DNA of 64,000 bases from Pseudomonas silesiensis (GCF_001661075.1 NZ_CP014870.1:2376501-2440500), one strand, 5' to 3'. Shown: positions 19,670 through 29,010, numbered from the stretch's first letter. Numbers and translations: made by a program. Notes: generated by a model from the sequence alone, not told the origin.

Positions 19670-20368
19670 ATGTCCAACTCACTCATGCCGCGCAGTGCCT
19701 TTCTTCGCGGCGCCGTGGCGATCATGCCATTGTCCCTGGCGACCGCGCCCTGGGGGCTGCTCGCCGGTTCCATGGCCATCGAAGCCAATCTCACGCCCCT
19801 GCAAGGCCAGGGCTTGTCGAGCATCGTGTTTGCCGGAGCGGCGCAACTGGTGGCCATCGGCATGCTCAAGGGTGGCGCCGGGATATTTTCGATTCTGCTG
19901 ACCACCGTGCTCCTGACTTCCCAGCATTTGCTGTACGGGATGAGCCTGCGTTCGGTGATTTCGCCGCTGCCGGGTCGCTGGCGGGCAGGGCTGGGCTTTT
20001 TGCTCACCGACGAACTGTTCGCCTTGACCAGTGCCCATGACAAACAGCAGTTCAACCGCTGGTACGCCCTGGGCGTCGGCCTGACGTTTTACATCGCCTG
20101 GAACCTCTTCACCCTGGCCGGCATCGTGCTGGGCAGCAGTATTCCAGGCCTGGAACATCTGGGACTGGACTTCTCCATCGCGGCGACCTTTATCGCCCTG
20201 ATCACGCCAGTGGTGCGCAGCGTGCCAACCGTGGTGTGCGTGGCGGTTTCGCTGTTCTGTTCGGTACTGTTCAGTTATTGGCAATGGGGCTCGGCGCTGG
20301 TGCTGTCGGGGCTGGCGGGCATGACGGCCGGCTTTGTCTGCAACAAATTCTACGGTGCTCGCACATGA
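19670..20368 (+). CDS. azlC: AzlC-family branched-chain amino acid exporter subunit
   Basis: A 232-residue membrane protein of the AzlC family, the large subunit of a two-part branched-chain amino acid exporter. Hallmarks are GAVAIMPLSLATAPWGLLAG at the N terminus, SIVFAGAAQLVAIGML in helix 2 and QHLLYGMSLR in the centre. About six to eight hydrophobic helices are visible. Its stop overlaps the start of azlD by four bases (ATGA), as usual for this pair. Confidence 0.9.
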   Translation: MSNSLMPRSAFLRGAVAIMPLSLATAPWGLLAGSMAIEANLTPLQGQGLSSIVFAGAAQLVAIGMLKGGAGIFSILLTTVLLTSQHLLYGMSLRSVISPLPGRWRAGLGFLLTDELFALTSAHDKQQFNRWYALGVGLTFYIAWNLFTLAGIVLGSSIPGLEHLGLDFSIAATFIALITPVVRSVPTVVCVAVSLFCSVLFSYWQWGSALVLSGLAGMTAGFVCNKFYGART

Positions 20369-20679
20369 TGGTCTGGGCGGTGATTGTCGGCATGGGCATC
20401 CTGGTGTTCCTCAACCGCTACGTGTTTCTCGAACCCCGGTTGCCGCTGCGCCTGAGCAGCAATGCCCGGCAGTTCCTCGGTTTCGCAGTGCCGGGCATGC
20501 TGACCGCGATCTGCGGGCCGATCGTGTTCATGCCGGACAAACAGTTGAACCTGCAGTGGGACAATCCCTATCTGATCAGTTCGCTGGTGGCGGTGGGGCT
20601 GGTGCTTTACACGCGCAACACCCTGCTCAGCATGCTGTTGAGCATGGGCTTTTTCTTTTTGCTGCGCGGGTGGCTGTGA
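20365..20679 (+). CDS. azlD: AzlD-family transporter subunit
   Basis: A 104-residue AzlD protein, the small partner of AzlC, with four hydrophobic helices: VWAVIVGMGILVFLNRYVF, then QFLGFAVPGMLTAICGPIVF, LISSLVAVGLVLY and LLSMLLSMGFFFLL. It is translationally coupled to azlC by an ATGA overlap. Unlike many AzlD proteins it is followed directly by a separate small acidic gene 66 bases downstream. Confidence 0.88.
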   Translation: MMVWAVIVGMGILVFLNRYVFLEPRLPLRLSSNARQFLGFAVPGMLTAICGPIVFMPDKQLNLQWDNPYLISSLVAVGLVLYTRNTLLSMLLSMGFFFLLRGWL

Positions 20680-20745
20680 CCCGGGTGCTCGAAACTGTTC
20701 TACGCTTAAAGCTGATGACCGATCCCTTCAGGAAGAGAGGTGAGC

Positions 20746-20904
20746 ATGGCAACTGATCCAAAGCGTCCGGAACCGGATGATGAAGACATGGATGAACCGA
20801 CGGAAGAAGAACTCGAGGAGCAGCGGCGTTCGTCCCAGACCTGGAAGCATGATGACAGCAGAGAGTTGTCAGATCGCGATGTGGAGATTCCGTTGAAACC
20901 CTGA
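20746..20904 (+). CDS. 52-residue acidic small protein
   Basis: A short reading frame with a strong ribosome binding site (GAGAGG, six bases before ATG). The protein is strongly charged, with an acidic stretch EPDDEDMDEPTEEELEEQRR and a second half WKHDDSRELSDRDVEIPLKP. It lacks hydrophobic segments and is probably disordered. Its composition and good start signal argue that it is translated. It could be co-transcribed with azlCD, 66 bases upstream. No family is recognised. Confidence 0.6.
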   Translation: MATDPKRPEPDDEDMDEPTEEELEEQRRSSQTWKHDDSRELSDRDVEIPLKP

Positions 20905-20923
20905 TCGATCTGCACTGATGCCA

Positions 20924-21039
20924 TTGCAGGAGCAAGCTTGCTTCGGGCGGCGTTCCGACGATTGACCCTGGAGCGCCGCGTTTCGCCAGGAAGCACGCGT
21001 TATCGTTGTCGACCTTCGCTAGCAAGCTAGCTCCTACAA
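20924..21039. repeat. Imperfect inverted REP pair
   Basis: TTGCAGGAGCAAGCTTGCTTC on the left faces CTAGCAAGCTAGCTCCTACAA on the right; both arms have diverged from the consensus, which suggests an older copy. The left arm carries the long extension GGGCGGCGTTCCGACGA. Confidence 0.75.
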
Positions 21040-21176
21040 TGAATGCCGCCTTAGCCCTTCACGCATTTGCGGTTGAGCGTCAGGTTCTATAAGCCTCGGA
21101 ACCAAACCCGGTGTACCTTGTTCCAACCTGCGCCCGCACACGTGTGTGGGCGCAACAGTCTGGCCCAAGGCAAAAC

Positions 21177-22076
21177 ATGAAACAGCTGGTCAAGGTTTTA
21201 TCGGCGTTCGCCATCGCAGTCGGTCTGCTGGGGTGCATCGCTTCTCCCATCGAGATGACGCCGCAGACCGAGCAACGTCTGCGTGCGCAACCCCCGATCC
21301 GATTCCTGCTGACCTTCGACGATGGTCCCAGCGCATCGAGTTGGTGGAACCCGACCGTGACCGTGCTCGACAGCCTGGCACGCAACCCGCTGCAGGCGGA
21401 TATCAAGGCGGTGTTCTTCGTGCAGACCCGTGCTTCACGGGCCGGCGGCAGCGAACTGGGGCGCGAGATCATGCGGCGTGAACAGGCCGAAGGTCACATT
21501 CTGGGCTTGCACACCGCCACACCCGGGCACAGCAATCATCGCGCCCTGGACGCGGAAGAACTGGAGCAGTCGCTGAGCAACGGCAGCGCCGACATTGCCG
21601 CGATTACCGGCGTACCACCGACCTTGTTACGTCCGCCATTCTGGAGCTACGACAAACGCACCTTTGCCGCTTATCAGCGACACGGTTTGCATCTGCTGCT
21701 CACCGACCTGAGCGCCAATGACGGCAAGATCTGGGGTTTCAACGCCAGTCCCCGTCGAAGAGCGCATATGCTGCGGCAACTTTCCGAAATTCGCGAACGG
21801 ATCGCGCAGGGCGAGCTGCCGACGGTGGATGGCGTGATTCCGGTGGTGGTGACCTTTCACGATCTCAATCGCTACACCGCCCGGCATACCCGTGAGTACC
21901 TGCAGATCCTCCTCGACAGCGCCGGTGCAACCGGGGTGAAGGTGGCGCAGAAGCCGTTTTACGACGATACCGCCGCGCTGCAATGGGCCGCCATGGCGCG
22001 CACCGTTCAAGACAGTTCACAGGCGGTCAAACTGCCGGGCATCTGGAATTGGCTTTGGAATGGCAATGACCATTGA
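21177..22076 (+). CDS. Polysaccharide deacetylase lipoprotein (NodB domain)
   Basis: A 299-residue lipoprotein: the signal ends in a lipobox LLGC with Cys20. The catalytic NodB domain has the metal/base motif LLTFDDGPSASS near residue 50, the second-motif His pair in GLHTATPGHSNH, the RPPFWSYDKRTF motif and a late VTFHDLN. These are the motifs of carbohydrate esterase family 4 enzymes, which remove acetyl groups from peptidoglycan, chitin-like oligomers or exopolysaccharide. The likely location is the outer or inner membrane facing the periplasm. The start at 21177 follows AAGG; upstream in-frame codons would destroy the signal peptide. It is monocistronic. Confidence 0.82.
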   Translation: MKQLVKVLSAFAIAVGLLGCIASPIEMTPQTEQRLRAQPPIRFLLTFDDGPSASSWWNPTVTVLDSLARNPLQADIKAVFFVQTRASRAGGSELGREIMRREQAEGHILGLHTATPGHSNHRALDAEELEQSLSNGSADIAAITGVPPTLLRPPFWSYDKRTFAAYQRHGLHLLLTDLSANDGKIWGFNASPRRRAHMLRQLSEIRERIAQGELPTVDGVIPVVVTFHDLNRYTARHTREYLQILLDSAGATGVKVAQKPFYDDTAALQWAAMARTVQDSSQAVKLPGIWNWLWNGNDH

Positions 22077-22120
22077 AGCGGGGACCTGCACAGGACGCAT
22101 GCGCCTGTCGCATCGCCGCT

Positions 22121-23005
22121 TCATGCCGTTGGCAACAGCTCCTCGATCATCCCCAGGCAATGATTCAACCCCGGCGAAACATCGCCGACACGCCGGCTGA
22201 GGATGATCGGCGAGGTGGCGTTGTCTTCCAGCAGCGGGGTGAAGCCGATGTCGTCGCGGTGCAGCAATTGCACCGAGGCCGGCACCAGCGTGACCCCGAT
22301 GCCGGCGCCCACCAGGCCGATGGCGGTTTGCAGTTCATTGGTCCATTGCGCCACATGGATGCTCACGCCATAGGACTCGAACAAGGCAATCACATGGTCG
22401 GCATAGCTCGGCCGCGGGTTGCCGGGGTACAGCACAAAGGGCTCCTTCGCCAGTTCGCGCAGGCTGATCGGCCCGGCCAGCAACGGATGGCCGGCGGGCA
22501 GGGCAGCGACCAGCCGGTCTTCGGTCAACACGGTCTGGATGATGGCCGGGTCGTCGATACGGATCCGCCCGAAGCCGATATCGATGCGCCCGGCCTTGAG
22601 CGCCTGCACCTGTTGCAGCGTGGTCATTTCCGAGAGCCCGAGCTCAAGTTCCAGGGGCTCGCCGCTGCGCAAGCGGCGAATCAGCTCGGGCAGGACGCCG
22701 TAGAGGGTCGATGGCGCAAAGCCGATGCCCAGCCAGGTCTTTTCGCCCAGGCCGATGCGCCGCGTGTTGTCGCACACCTTGGCCAGCTGTTCGAGCAGGG
22801 CGCTGGAGTGCTCATGGAAAAACCGCCCGGCGTCGGTCAGCTTCAGCGGCCGCCCGCGCTCCAGCAACATGACCCCCAGCTCGTCTTCCAGTTGCTGGAT
22901 CTGTCGACTCAGCGGCGGCTGGGCAATGTGCAGCAGCTCGGCGGCGCGGGTGAAATTGAGCGATTTGGCCAGCACCTGAAAATAACGCAGGTGACGCAGT
23001 TCCAT
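22121..23005 (-). CDS. catR: LysR-family activator of catechol catabolism
   Basis: A 294-residue LysR regulator with an N-terminal winged helix (FTRAAELLHIAQPPLSRQIQ) and an effector-binding domain. Similarity to CatR/CatM/BenM is strong (GIGFAPSTLYGVLPELIRRLR, VGAGIGVTLVPAS), and it is divergent from catB. CatR responds to cis,cis-muconate and activates catBCA. The start has GGAGG four bases upstream. The intergenic 127 bases hold the expected ATAC-N7-GTAT site. Confidence 0.92.
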   Translation of the reverse strand: MELRHLRYFQVLAKSLNFTRAAELLHIAQPPLSRQIQQLEDELGVMLLERGRPLKLTDAGRFFHEHSSALLEQLAKVCDNTRRIGLGEKTWLGIGFAPSTLYGVLPELIRRLRSGEPLELELGLSEMTTLQQVQALKAGRIDIGFGRIRIDDPAIIQTVLTEDRLVAALPAGHPLLAGPISLRELAKEPFVLYPGNPRPSYADHVIALFESYGVSIHVAQWTNELQTAIGLVGAGIGVTLVPASVQLLHRDDIGFTPLLEDNATSPIILSRRVGDVSPGLNHCLGMIEELLPTA

Positions 23006-23031
23006 GGAACCTCCGGATATTGAGTGACTGA

Positions 23032-23046
23032 ATACCTTTAAGGTAT
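23032..23046. promoter_or_regulatory. CatR binding site (ATAC-N7-GTAT)
   Basis: ATACCTTTAAGGTAT is a 15-base palindrome matching the ATAC-N7-GTAT sites of CatR, CatM and BenM. It is 27 bases from the catR start and 87 bases from the catB start, the correct place for the high-affinity recognition site that serves both catBCA activation and catR autoregulation. Confidence 0.85.
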
Positions 23047-23132
23047 CAAGCCAGACTAATTCTATATTGGCCGCCCGGAAAAAGCCGTACGAGAATCCAG
23101 ATCAGAACTTCAAGAACCTGACGGGTATCGAC

Positions 23133-24281
23133 ATGCTTGCAACAGCCATTGAATCGATCGAGACGATCATCGTCGATCTGCCAACCATCCGCCCGCACAA
23201 GCTGGCGATGCACACCATGCAGAACCAGACCCTGGTGATCATTCGTGTGCGCTGTGCCGACGGCATCGAAGGCATTGGCGAGTCCACCACCATCGGCGGC
23301 CTGGCCTACGGCAACGAAAGCCCTGAAAGCATCAAGACCAATATCGATAAACACTTCACGCCGCTGTTGCTGGGCCAGGACGCCAGCAACGTGAACGCCG
23401 CGATGTTGCGTCTGGAACGCAGCATCCGTGGCAACACGTTCGCCAAATCCGGCATCGAGACCGCTTTGCTCGACGCCCAGGGCAAGCGCCTCGGCCTGCC
23501 GGTCAGCGAATTGCTCGGCGGCCGGGTGCGTGATGCCCTGCCAGTGGCCTGGACCCTGGCCAGTGGCGACACCGCCAAGGACATCGCCGAAGCCGAACAA
23601 ATGCTCGACCTGCGCCGTCACCGGATCTTCAAGCTGAAGATCGGCGCCGGTGAAGTCAACCGCGATCTGGGCCACGTTATCGCCATCAAGAAAGCCCTGG
23701 GTGATCGCGCCAGCGTGCGGGTCGATGTCAATCAGGCCTGGGATGAAGCAGTCGCCTTGCGTGCCTGCCGGATCCTGGGCACCAACGGCATCGACCTGAT
23801 CGAACAACCGATCTCGCGCAACAACCGCTCCGGCATGGCGCGTCTGAACGCCGTGAGCCCGGCGCCGATCATGGCCGATGAGTCCATCGAATGCGTGGAG
23901 GATGCCTTCAACCTGGCGCGGGAAGGCGCGGCGTCGGTGTTCGCCTTGAAGATCGCCAAGAATGGCGGCCCTCGCGCCGTATTGCGCACCGCGGCCATCG
24001 CCGAAGCGGCCGGTATCGGCCTGTATGGCGGCACGATGCTTGAAGGTGGCGTCGGCACCCTGGCCTCGGCCCATGCCTTTGTCACCCTGAACAAACTGGC
24101 CTGGGACACCGAGCTGTTCGGTCCATTGCTGCTGACCGAGGACATTCTCAGCGAGCCGCTGGTCTATCGCGACTTCGAACTGCACGTGCCGAAAACACCG
24201 GGCCTGGGCCTGAGCCTGGATGAAGAGCGCCTGGCGTTTTTCCGTCGCGACAAATCATCCACTGTCCTTCATCACGCCTGA
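23133..24281 (+). CDS. catB: Muconate cycloisomerase
   Basis: A 382-residue enolase-superfamily enzyme that converts cis,cis-muconate to muconolactone, the second step of the catechol ortho pathway. The N-terminal capping domain includes DLPTIRPHKLAMHTM; the barrel has FKLKIGAG with the catalytic Lys, the metal ligands in RVDVNQAWDE, IDLIEQPIS and MADESIE, and the second Lys in FALKIAKNGG. The start at 23133 fits the family N terminus. It is first in catBCA, ten bases before catC. Confidence 0.95.
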   Translation: MLATAIESIETIIVDLPTIRPHKLAMHTMQNQTLVIIRVRCADGIEGIGESTTIGGLAYGNESPESIKTNIDKHFTPLLLGQDASNVNAAMLRLERSIRGNTFAKSGIETALLDAQGKRLGLPVSELLGGRVRDALPVAWTLASGDTAKDIAEAEQMLDLRRHRIFKLKIGAGEVNRDLGHVIAIKKALGDRASVRVDVNQAWDEAVALRACRILGTNGIDLIEQPISRNNRSGMARLNAVSPAPIMADESIECVEDAFNLAREGAASVFALKIAKNGGPRAVLRTAAIAEAAGIGLYGGTMLEGGVGTLASAHAFVTLNKLAWDTELFGPLLLTEDILSEPLVYRDFELHVPKTPGLGLSLDEERLAFFRRDKSSTVLHHA

Positions 24282-24291
24282 GGAGTGCATC

Positions 24292-24582
24292 ATGCTGTTC
24301 CACGTAAAAATGACCGTGAACCTGCCGGTCGACATGAATCCCGAAGTCGCCGCCAGGCTCAAGGCTGACGAAAAAGCCCTGGCCCAGCGCCTGCAAGAGC
24401 AGGGCAAGTGGCGTCACCTGTGGCGCATCGCCGGCCTGTATGCCAATTACAGCGTGTTCGATGTCGATAGCGTCCAGGAATTGCACGATCTGCTGATGCA
24501 GCTGCCGTTGTACCCGTATATGGCGATCGAAGTCACCGCGATGTGCCGGCATCCTTCGTCGATTCGCGAAGATGACCGCTGA
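24292..24582 (+). CDS. catC: Muconolactone Delta-isomerase
   Basis: A 96-residue protein that isomerises muconolactone to 3-oxoadipate enol-lactone. It matches CatC over its whole length: the start MLFHVKMTVNLP, then LQEQGKWRHLWRIAGLYAN and LPLYPYMAIEVTAMCRHPS at the end. The family forms a decamer in the cytoplasm. The start follows a good GAGGAG-like site. Expressed with catB and catA. Confidence 0.96.
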   Translation: MLFHVKMTVNLPVDMNPEVAARLKADEKALAQRLQEQGKWRHLWRIAGLYANYSVFDVDSVQELHDLLMQLPLYPYMAIEVTAMCRHPSSIREDDR

Positions 24583-24637
24583 ACCCAGCCTGTTCAGTTC
24601 GCTACGCTAATAACTACAAGATGAGGAACCCACCAAA

Positions 24638-25567
24638 ATGAACGTCAAGATTTCCCATACTGCCGAAGTACAAAAGTTTCTCGAAGAGGCCAGCGGCCTG
24701 CTCAACGATGCAGGCAACCCGCGCACCAAGGCCCTGGTCTACCGCATCCTGCGTGACTCGGTGAATATCATCGAAGACCTGGCCGTAACCCCGGAAGAGT
24801 TCTGGAAAGCCGTCAACTACCTCAACGTGCTGGGTGCGCGTCAGGAGGCAGGGTTGCTGGTGGCCGGTATCGGTCTGGAGCATTATCTCGACCTGTTGAT
24901 GGACGCCGAAGACGAGCAGGCCGGCAAGGCTGGCGGCACGCCGCGGACCATCGAAGGCCCGCTGTACGTGGCCGGTGCGCCGCTGTCGGAAGGCCAGGCA
25001 CGTCTGGACGACGGCGTCGATCCGGGTGTGGTGCTGTTTATGCAAGGCCAGGTCAAGAACACCGACGGCGAGCCCCTGGCCGGTGCGGTGGTGGATGTCT
25101 GGCACGCCAATACCGGCGGCACCTACTCCTACTTCGATACCACCCAGTCGGAATTCAACCTGCGTCGGCGCATCGTTACCGATGCCGAAGGTCGCTATCG
25201 TTTCCGCAGCATCGTGCCATCGGGCTACGGTTGCCCGCCGGATGGTCCAACCCAGCAGCTGCTCGATCAACTGGGCCGTCATGGCCAGCGTCCGGCGCAT
25301 ATCCACTTCTTCATCTCGGCGCCGGATCATCGCCACCTGACCACCCAGATCAACCTGGATGGCGATCAGTACCTGCATGACGATTTTGCCTATGCCACCC
25401 GTGACGAGCTGATCGCCAAAATCACCTTCAGCGAGGATCAGGCGCGGGCAGCGGCCCACGGCGTGAGCGGTCGTTTTGCCGAAATCGACTTCGATTTCAC
25501 CTTGCAGACCTCCGCACAACCCGATGAACAGCAGCGTCACGAGCGGGTTCGCGCGCTCGAGGACTGA
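24638..25567 (+). CDS. catA: Catechol 1,2-dioxygenase
   Basis: A 309-residue intradiol dioxygenase that opens catechol to cis,cis-muconate. The helical N-terminal dimer domain (about residues 1-100) is followed by the catalytic beta-sandwich with the four iron ligands visible: the Tyr in EGPLYVAGAP, the Tyr in IVPSGYG, and two His in RPAHIHFF. The length is normal. A GAGGAA site precedes the ATG. It is the last gene of catBCA, then a REP pair, then benR. Confidence 0.96.
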   Translation: MNVKISHTAEVQKFLEEASGLLNDAGNPRTKALVYRILRDSVNIIEDLAVTPEEFWKAVNYLNVLGARQEAGLLVAGIGLEHYLDLLMDAEDEQAGKAGGTPRTIEGPLYVAGAPLSEGQARLDDGVDPGVVLFMQGQVKNTDGEPLAGAVVDVWHANTGGTYSYFDTTQSEFNLRRRIVTDAEGRYRFRSIVPSGYGCPPDGPTQQLLDQLGRHGQRPAHIHFFISAPDHRHLTTQINLDGDQYLHDDFAYATRDELIAKITFSEDQARAAAHGVSGRFAEIDFDFTLQTSAQPDEQQRHERVRALED

Positions 25568-25601
25568 TATCCTCAAGCAATGGTCCCGGGCGATGAAATA
25601 A

Positions 25602-25725
25602 CCTGTGGGAGCGACCTGTGGAGTAACCTGTAGGAGCGATACCGGCTTGCCGGCGAAAGGGCCATCAGCTTCAACATCAACGTTGACTGACACGCCGCCT
25701 TCGCGAGCAAGCTCGCTCCCACAGG
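25602..25725. repeat. REP cluster between catA and benR
   Basis: Three REP-like pieces: a truncated TGTGGGAGCGAC unit, a CCTGTAGGAGCGATACCGGCTTGCCGGCGAAAG-type unit (read in parts) and a right-hand CTTCGCGAGCAAGCTCGC unit in inverse orientation. They fill most of the 259-base gap between catA and benR and probably end the cat transcript. Confidence 0.8.
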
Positions 25726-25826
25726 TTGAGCCCGCAGGTTACTCCCACAAGTCGCTTCACTGACATGCCCTTGCAAGCAGTGCCCGCAAGACCGCAGCAC
25801 CCTATAACAACAACGAGAGTGACCCG

Positions 25827-26786
25827 ATGATGCAAGCGCAATTGTTGAGTCAGCGCAGCACCGTATTCGACCACGCCGATCCTTACGCGGTGTCGGGCTA
25901 CGTCAATCAGCACGTCGGTAACCATTGCATCCTGATGCCACGGGCCGGGCGACCGCTGGCCAGCCTCAATCACCGCAAATTTGCCAGCCTCGACCTCTGT
26001 CGCATCAGCTATGGCGGCAGCGTACGGGTCACCTCCGGCGCCCTCGAAAGCATCTATCACCTGCAGGTATTGCTGCAAGGCAACTGCCTGTGGCGCGGCC
26101 ACGGCCAGGAACACTACTTTGCCCCCGGCGAATTGCTGTTGATCAACCCCGACGACCCGGTGGACCTGACTTACTCCGACGATTGCGAGAAATTCATCCT
26201 CAAGGTCCCCACGACATTGCTCGAGTCCGTGTGCGATGAGCAGCGCTGGCGGTATCCGGGGCAGGGCGTGCGGTTCCTGGAGAACCGCTATCAGCTCGAC
26301 GAACTTGAAGGCTTTGTCGGCCTGCTGGCGATGATTTGCCAGGAAGCCGAAGCTACCGAGCAAATCCCCAAGGTGCAGGAGCACTACGCGCAGATCATCG
26401 TCAGCAAGATGCTCAGCCTGATGAAGACCAATGTCAGCCGTATCAGTCTCGGCTCTCAGACGGCCACCTTCGAGGTGATCGCCGACTACATCGAGCGTAA
26501 CCTCAAGCAGGACATCGACAGCGAAGAGCTGGCCCGCCAGGCGCGGATGAGCCTGCGCTCGCTGTACGGCTTGTTCGAACGCAACGCCGGCACCACGCCG
26601 AAAAATTACATCCGGCACAAGCGCCTCGAGCGCATCAATGCCTGCCTGAGCGACCCGACCTGCAACGTGCGCAACGTCACGGAGGTGGCGATGGATTACG
26701 GCTTCCTGCACCTGGGGCGGTTCTCGGACAACTACCGCAAGCAGTTCGGCGAATTGCCTTCCGATACCCTCAAGCGCCGGCATTGA
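25827..26786 (+). CDS. benR: AraC/XylS-family activator of benzoate degradation
   Basis: A 319-residue AraC-type activator, close in length and sequence pattern to BenR and XylS. The N-terminal half is the AraC-binding-like effector domain (YHLQVLLQGNCLWRGHGQ, FAPGELLLINPDDPVDL); the C-terminal half has two helix-turn-helix motifs (ELARQARMSLRSLYGLFERN and VTEVAMDYGFLHLGRFSDNY). BenR binds benzoate and activates benABCD. It lies directly upstream of the ben operon in the same direction, whose promoter has two tandem XylS/BenR-type half sites. RBS is GAGAG before ATGATG. Confidence 0.93.
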   Translation: MMQAQLLSQRSTVFDHADPYAVSGYVNQHVGNHCILMPRAGRPLASLNHRKFASLDLCRISYGGSVRVTSGALESIYHLQVLLQGNCLWRGHGQEHYFAPGELLLINPDDPVDLTYSDDCEKFILKVPTTLLESVCDEQRWRYPGQGVRFLENRYQLDELEGFVGLLAMICQEAEATEQIPKVQEHYAQIIVSKMLSLMKTNVSRISLGSQTATFEVIADYIERNLKQDIDSEELARQARMSLRSLYGLFERNAGTTPKNYIRHKRLERINACLSDPTCNVRNVTEVAMDYGFLHLGRFSDNYRKQFGELPSDTLKRRH

Positions 26787-26805
26787 CCCGTCGCGACACA
26801 GATCA

Positions 26806-27045
26806 ACTGTAGGAGCGAGCTTGCTCCGGGCGGCGTTCCGACGATGGACTCGAGGGCGCCGGGTATCTCCAGGCAGCCCGCGTCATCGTTAACGTCCATC
26901 GCGAGCAAGCTCGCTCCTACAGTTAACCGCCACATGAGCCTGTAGGAGCGAGACCGGCTTGCCTGCGATGGACTCCAGGGCGCCGCGTACCTCCAGGCAG
27001 TCCGCGTCATCGTTAACGCCCATCGCCAGCAGGCTGGCTCCTACC
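26806..27045. repeat. Two consecutive inverted REP pairs
   Basis: A first pair (26806-26923) has arms ACTGTAGGAGCGAGC and its complement with the long GGCGGCGTTCCGACGATGG extension on the left only. A second, more degenerate pair follows (26939-27045) with CGAGACCGGCTTGCC on the left and CATCGCCAGCAGGCTGG on the right. Both share an internal stretch CTCCAGGCAG...CCGCGTCATCGTTAACG, so one pair is probably a copy of the other. Together with the ben promoter they fill the 374-base gap from benR to benA. Confidence 0.82.
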
Positions 27046-27062
27046 CTTTCCCTATTGACCTT

Positions 27063-27125
27063 TGCACAAAACGGATACAGGTCTGCACCCAGCGGATAGT
27101 CCGCCCCATCCCCCCGTCCTAGCAT
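27063..27125 (+). promoter_or_regulatory. BenR-dependent ben operon promoter
   Basis: Two direct repeats of the XylS/BenR half-site TGCA-N6-GGATA occur at 27063-27077 (TGCACAAAACGGATA) and 27084-27098 (TGCACCCAGCGGATA), 21 bases apart as in the Pm/Pben promoters. A plausible -10 TAGCAT lies at 27120-27125, 21 bases after the second repeat, with no good -35, as expected when the activator overlaps that position. Confidence 0.85.
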
Positions 27126-27160
27126 GGCCCTGCCTGACAATAACAATGGAGGCGGTGGCC

Positions 27161-28525
27161 ATGACCCTGCGACCCGAATACCTGCATTCCCTGCTTGAAG
27201 ACGATCCAGAGCAGGGCATCTATCGCTGCAAACGCGAGATGTTCACCGATCCACGGCTGTTCGACCTGGAGATGAAACACATCTTCGAAGGCAACTGGCT
27301 GTACCTCGCCCACGAAAGCCAGATCCCGAACAAAAACGATTTCTACACCACCACCATGGGGCGCCAGTCGATCTTTATCGCGCGCAACAAGGACGGTGTG
27401 CTCAATGCATTCCTCAACGCCTGCAGTCACCGCGGCGCGACGCTGTGCCGCCATAAGTCCGGCAACAAGAGCTCCTACACCTGCCCGTTCCACGGTTGGA
27501 CCTTCAACAACTCCGGCAAGCTGCTCAAGGTCAAGGATCCGGCCGAAGCGGGCTACCCGGCCAGCTTCAACTGCGAAGGCTCCCACGATCTGACCAAGGT
27601 GGCGCGCTTCGAATCCTATCGCGGCTTCCTGTTCGGCAGCCTCAACGCTGATGTGTTGCCGCTGGTCGAGCACCTGGGCGAGTCGGCGAAGATCATCGAC
27701 ATGATCGTCGACCAGTCCGCCGATGGCCTGGAAGTGCTGCGCGGTTCCTCCAGCTACATCTACGAAGGCAACTGGAAACTCACCGCCGAAAACGGCGCCG
27801 ACGGCTATCACGTCAGCTCTGTGCACTGGAACTACGCCGCGACCCAGAACCAGCGCAAGCAGCGCGAGGCCGGCGATGACAACCCGACCATGAGCGCCGG
27901 CAGCTGGGCCAAGCAGGGTGGGGGGTTCTACTCCTTCGACAAGGGCCACATGCTGCTCTGGACCCGCTGGGCCAACCCTGAGGACCGCCCGTTGTACGAG
28001 CGCCGTGACGAGCTGGCCCAGGACTTCGGCAAGGCCCGGGCGGACTGGATGATCGAGAACTCGCGCAACCTGTGCCTGTACCCGAACGTGTACCTGATGG
28101 ACCAGTTCAGCTCGCAGATCCGCATCGCCCGGCCGATCTCGGTCAACCGCACGGAAATCACCATTTACTGCATCGCCCCCAAAGGCGAAAGCGACCACGC
28201 CCGTTCGAGCCGGATTCGCCAGTACGAGGATTTCTTCAACGTCAGCGGCATGGCCACCCCGGACGACCTGGAAGAGTTCCGCTCCTGCCAGACCAGTTAT
28301 GAGGGCAGCGCGACGGCCTGGAACGACATGTCCCGTGGTGCCGAGCACTGGGTCGAAGGCGCCGATGAGGCCGCGAAGGAAATCGATCTGCATCCGCTGC
28401 TCAGCGGCGTGCGCACCGAAGACGAAGGCCTGTTCGTGCTGCAGCACAAATATTGGCAGCAGACCATGCTCAAGGCCCTGGCCGCCGAGCAGTCCGACCT
28501 GATTGCAGTGGAGGCCGTGCAATGA
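27161..28525 (+). CDS. benA: Benzoate 1,2-dioxygenase large subunit
   Basis: A 454-residue Rieske non-heme iron oxygenase alpha subunit. The Rieske cluster ligands are visible: [11 protein letters not shown] and CPFHGWTFN (C-x-H ... C-x2-H). The catalytic iron site is in [15 protein letters not shown]. It adds both atoms of O2 to benzoate to give the 1,2-cis-diol carboxylate. The start at 27161 follows GGAGGCGG and excludes an upstream in-frame leader. It overlaps benB by four bases (ATGA). Confidence 0.96.
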   Translation: MTLRPEYLHSLLEDDPEQGIYRCKREMFTDPRLFDLEMKHIFEGNWLYLAHESQIPNKNDFYTTTMGRQSIFIARNKDGVLNAFLNACSHRGATLCRHKSGNKSSYTCPFHGWTFNNSGKLLKVKDPAEAGYPASFNCEGSHDLTKVARFESYRGFLFGSLNADVLPLVEHLGESAKIIDMIVDQSADGLEVLRGSSSYIYEGNWKLTAENGADGYHVSSVHWNYAATQNQRKQREAGDDNPTMSAGSWAKQGGGFYSFDKGHMLLWTRWANPEDRPLYERRDELAQDFGKARADWMIENSRNLCLYPNVYLMDQFSSQIRIARPISVNRTEITIYCIAPKGESDHARSSRIRQYEDFFNVSGMATPDDLEEFRSCQTSYEGSATAWNDMSRGAEHWVEGADEAAKEIDLHPLLSGVRTEDEGLFVLQHKYWQQTMLKALAAEQSDLIAVEAVQ

Positions 28526-29010
28526 CTATCACCTATGAAGCCGTGCGCGACTTCCTCTATCGCGAAGCCCGCTACCTCGATGACCGGCAATGGGATGAAT
28601 GGCTGGAGTTGTATGCGCCGGACGCCACCTTCTGGATGCCTTCCTGGGACGACAACGACGAGCTGACCGAAGACCCGCAGCGGGAAATCTCGCTGATCTG
28701 GTACGGCAACCGCACTGGCCTGGAAGATCGCGTGTTCCGGATCAAGACCGAGCGGTCCAGCGCCACCATGCCGGACACCCGTACCTCCCACAACATCAGC
28801 AACATCGAGCTGCTCGAACAAGCCGACGGGCTGTGCAAGGTGCGCTTCAACTGGCACACCCTGAGCTTCCGCTACAAGACCGTCGACAGCTATTTCGGCA
28901 GCAGCTTCTACACCCTGGATGTGCGCGGTGAGAACCCGCTGATCAAGGCCAAGAAAGTGATCCTGAAGAACGACTACGTTCGCCAGGTCATCGATGTTTA
29001 CCATTTGTGA
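28522..29010 (+). CDS. benB: Benzoate 1,2-dioxygenase small subunit
   Basis: A 162-residue ring-hydroxylating dioxygenase beta subunit (SnoaL/NTF2-like fold) needed for the alpha3beta3 oxygenase. Typical segments are [20 protein letters not shown] at the start, [28 protein letters not shown] and [20 protein letters not shown]. It is translationally coupled to benA and followed ten bases later by benC. No cofactor ligands are expected. Confidence 0.95.
   Translation: MTITYEAVRDFLYREARYLDDRQWDEWLELYAPDATFWMPSWDDNDELTEDPQREISLIWYGNRTGLEDRVFRIKTERSSATMPDTRTSHNISNIELLEQADGLCKVRFNWHTLSFRYKTVDSYFGSSFYTLDVRGENPLIKAKKVILKNDYVRQVIDVYHL

Noticed and set aside
26806..27045. Possible CRISPR array
   Set aside because: Repeats are REP palindromes in inverted pairs with irregular spacers, no direct-repeat periodicity and no cas genes.
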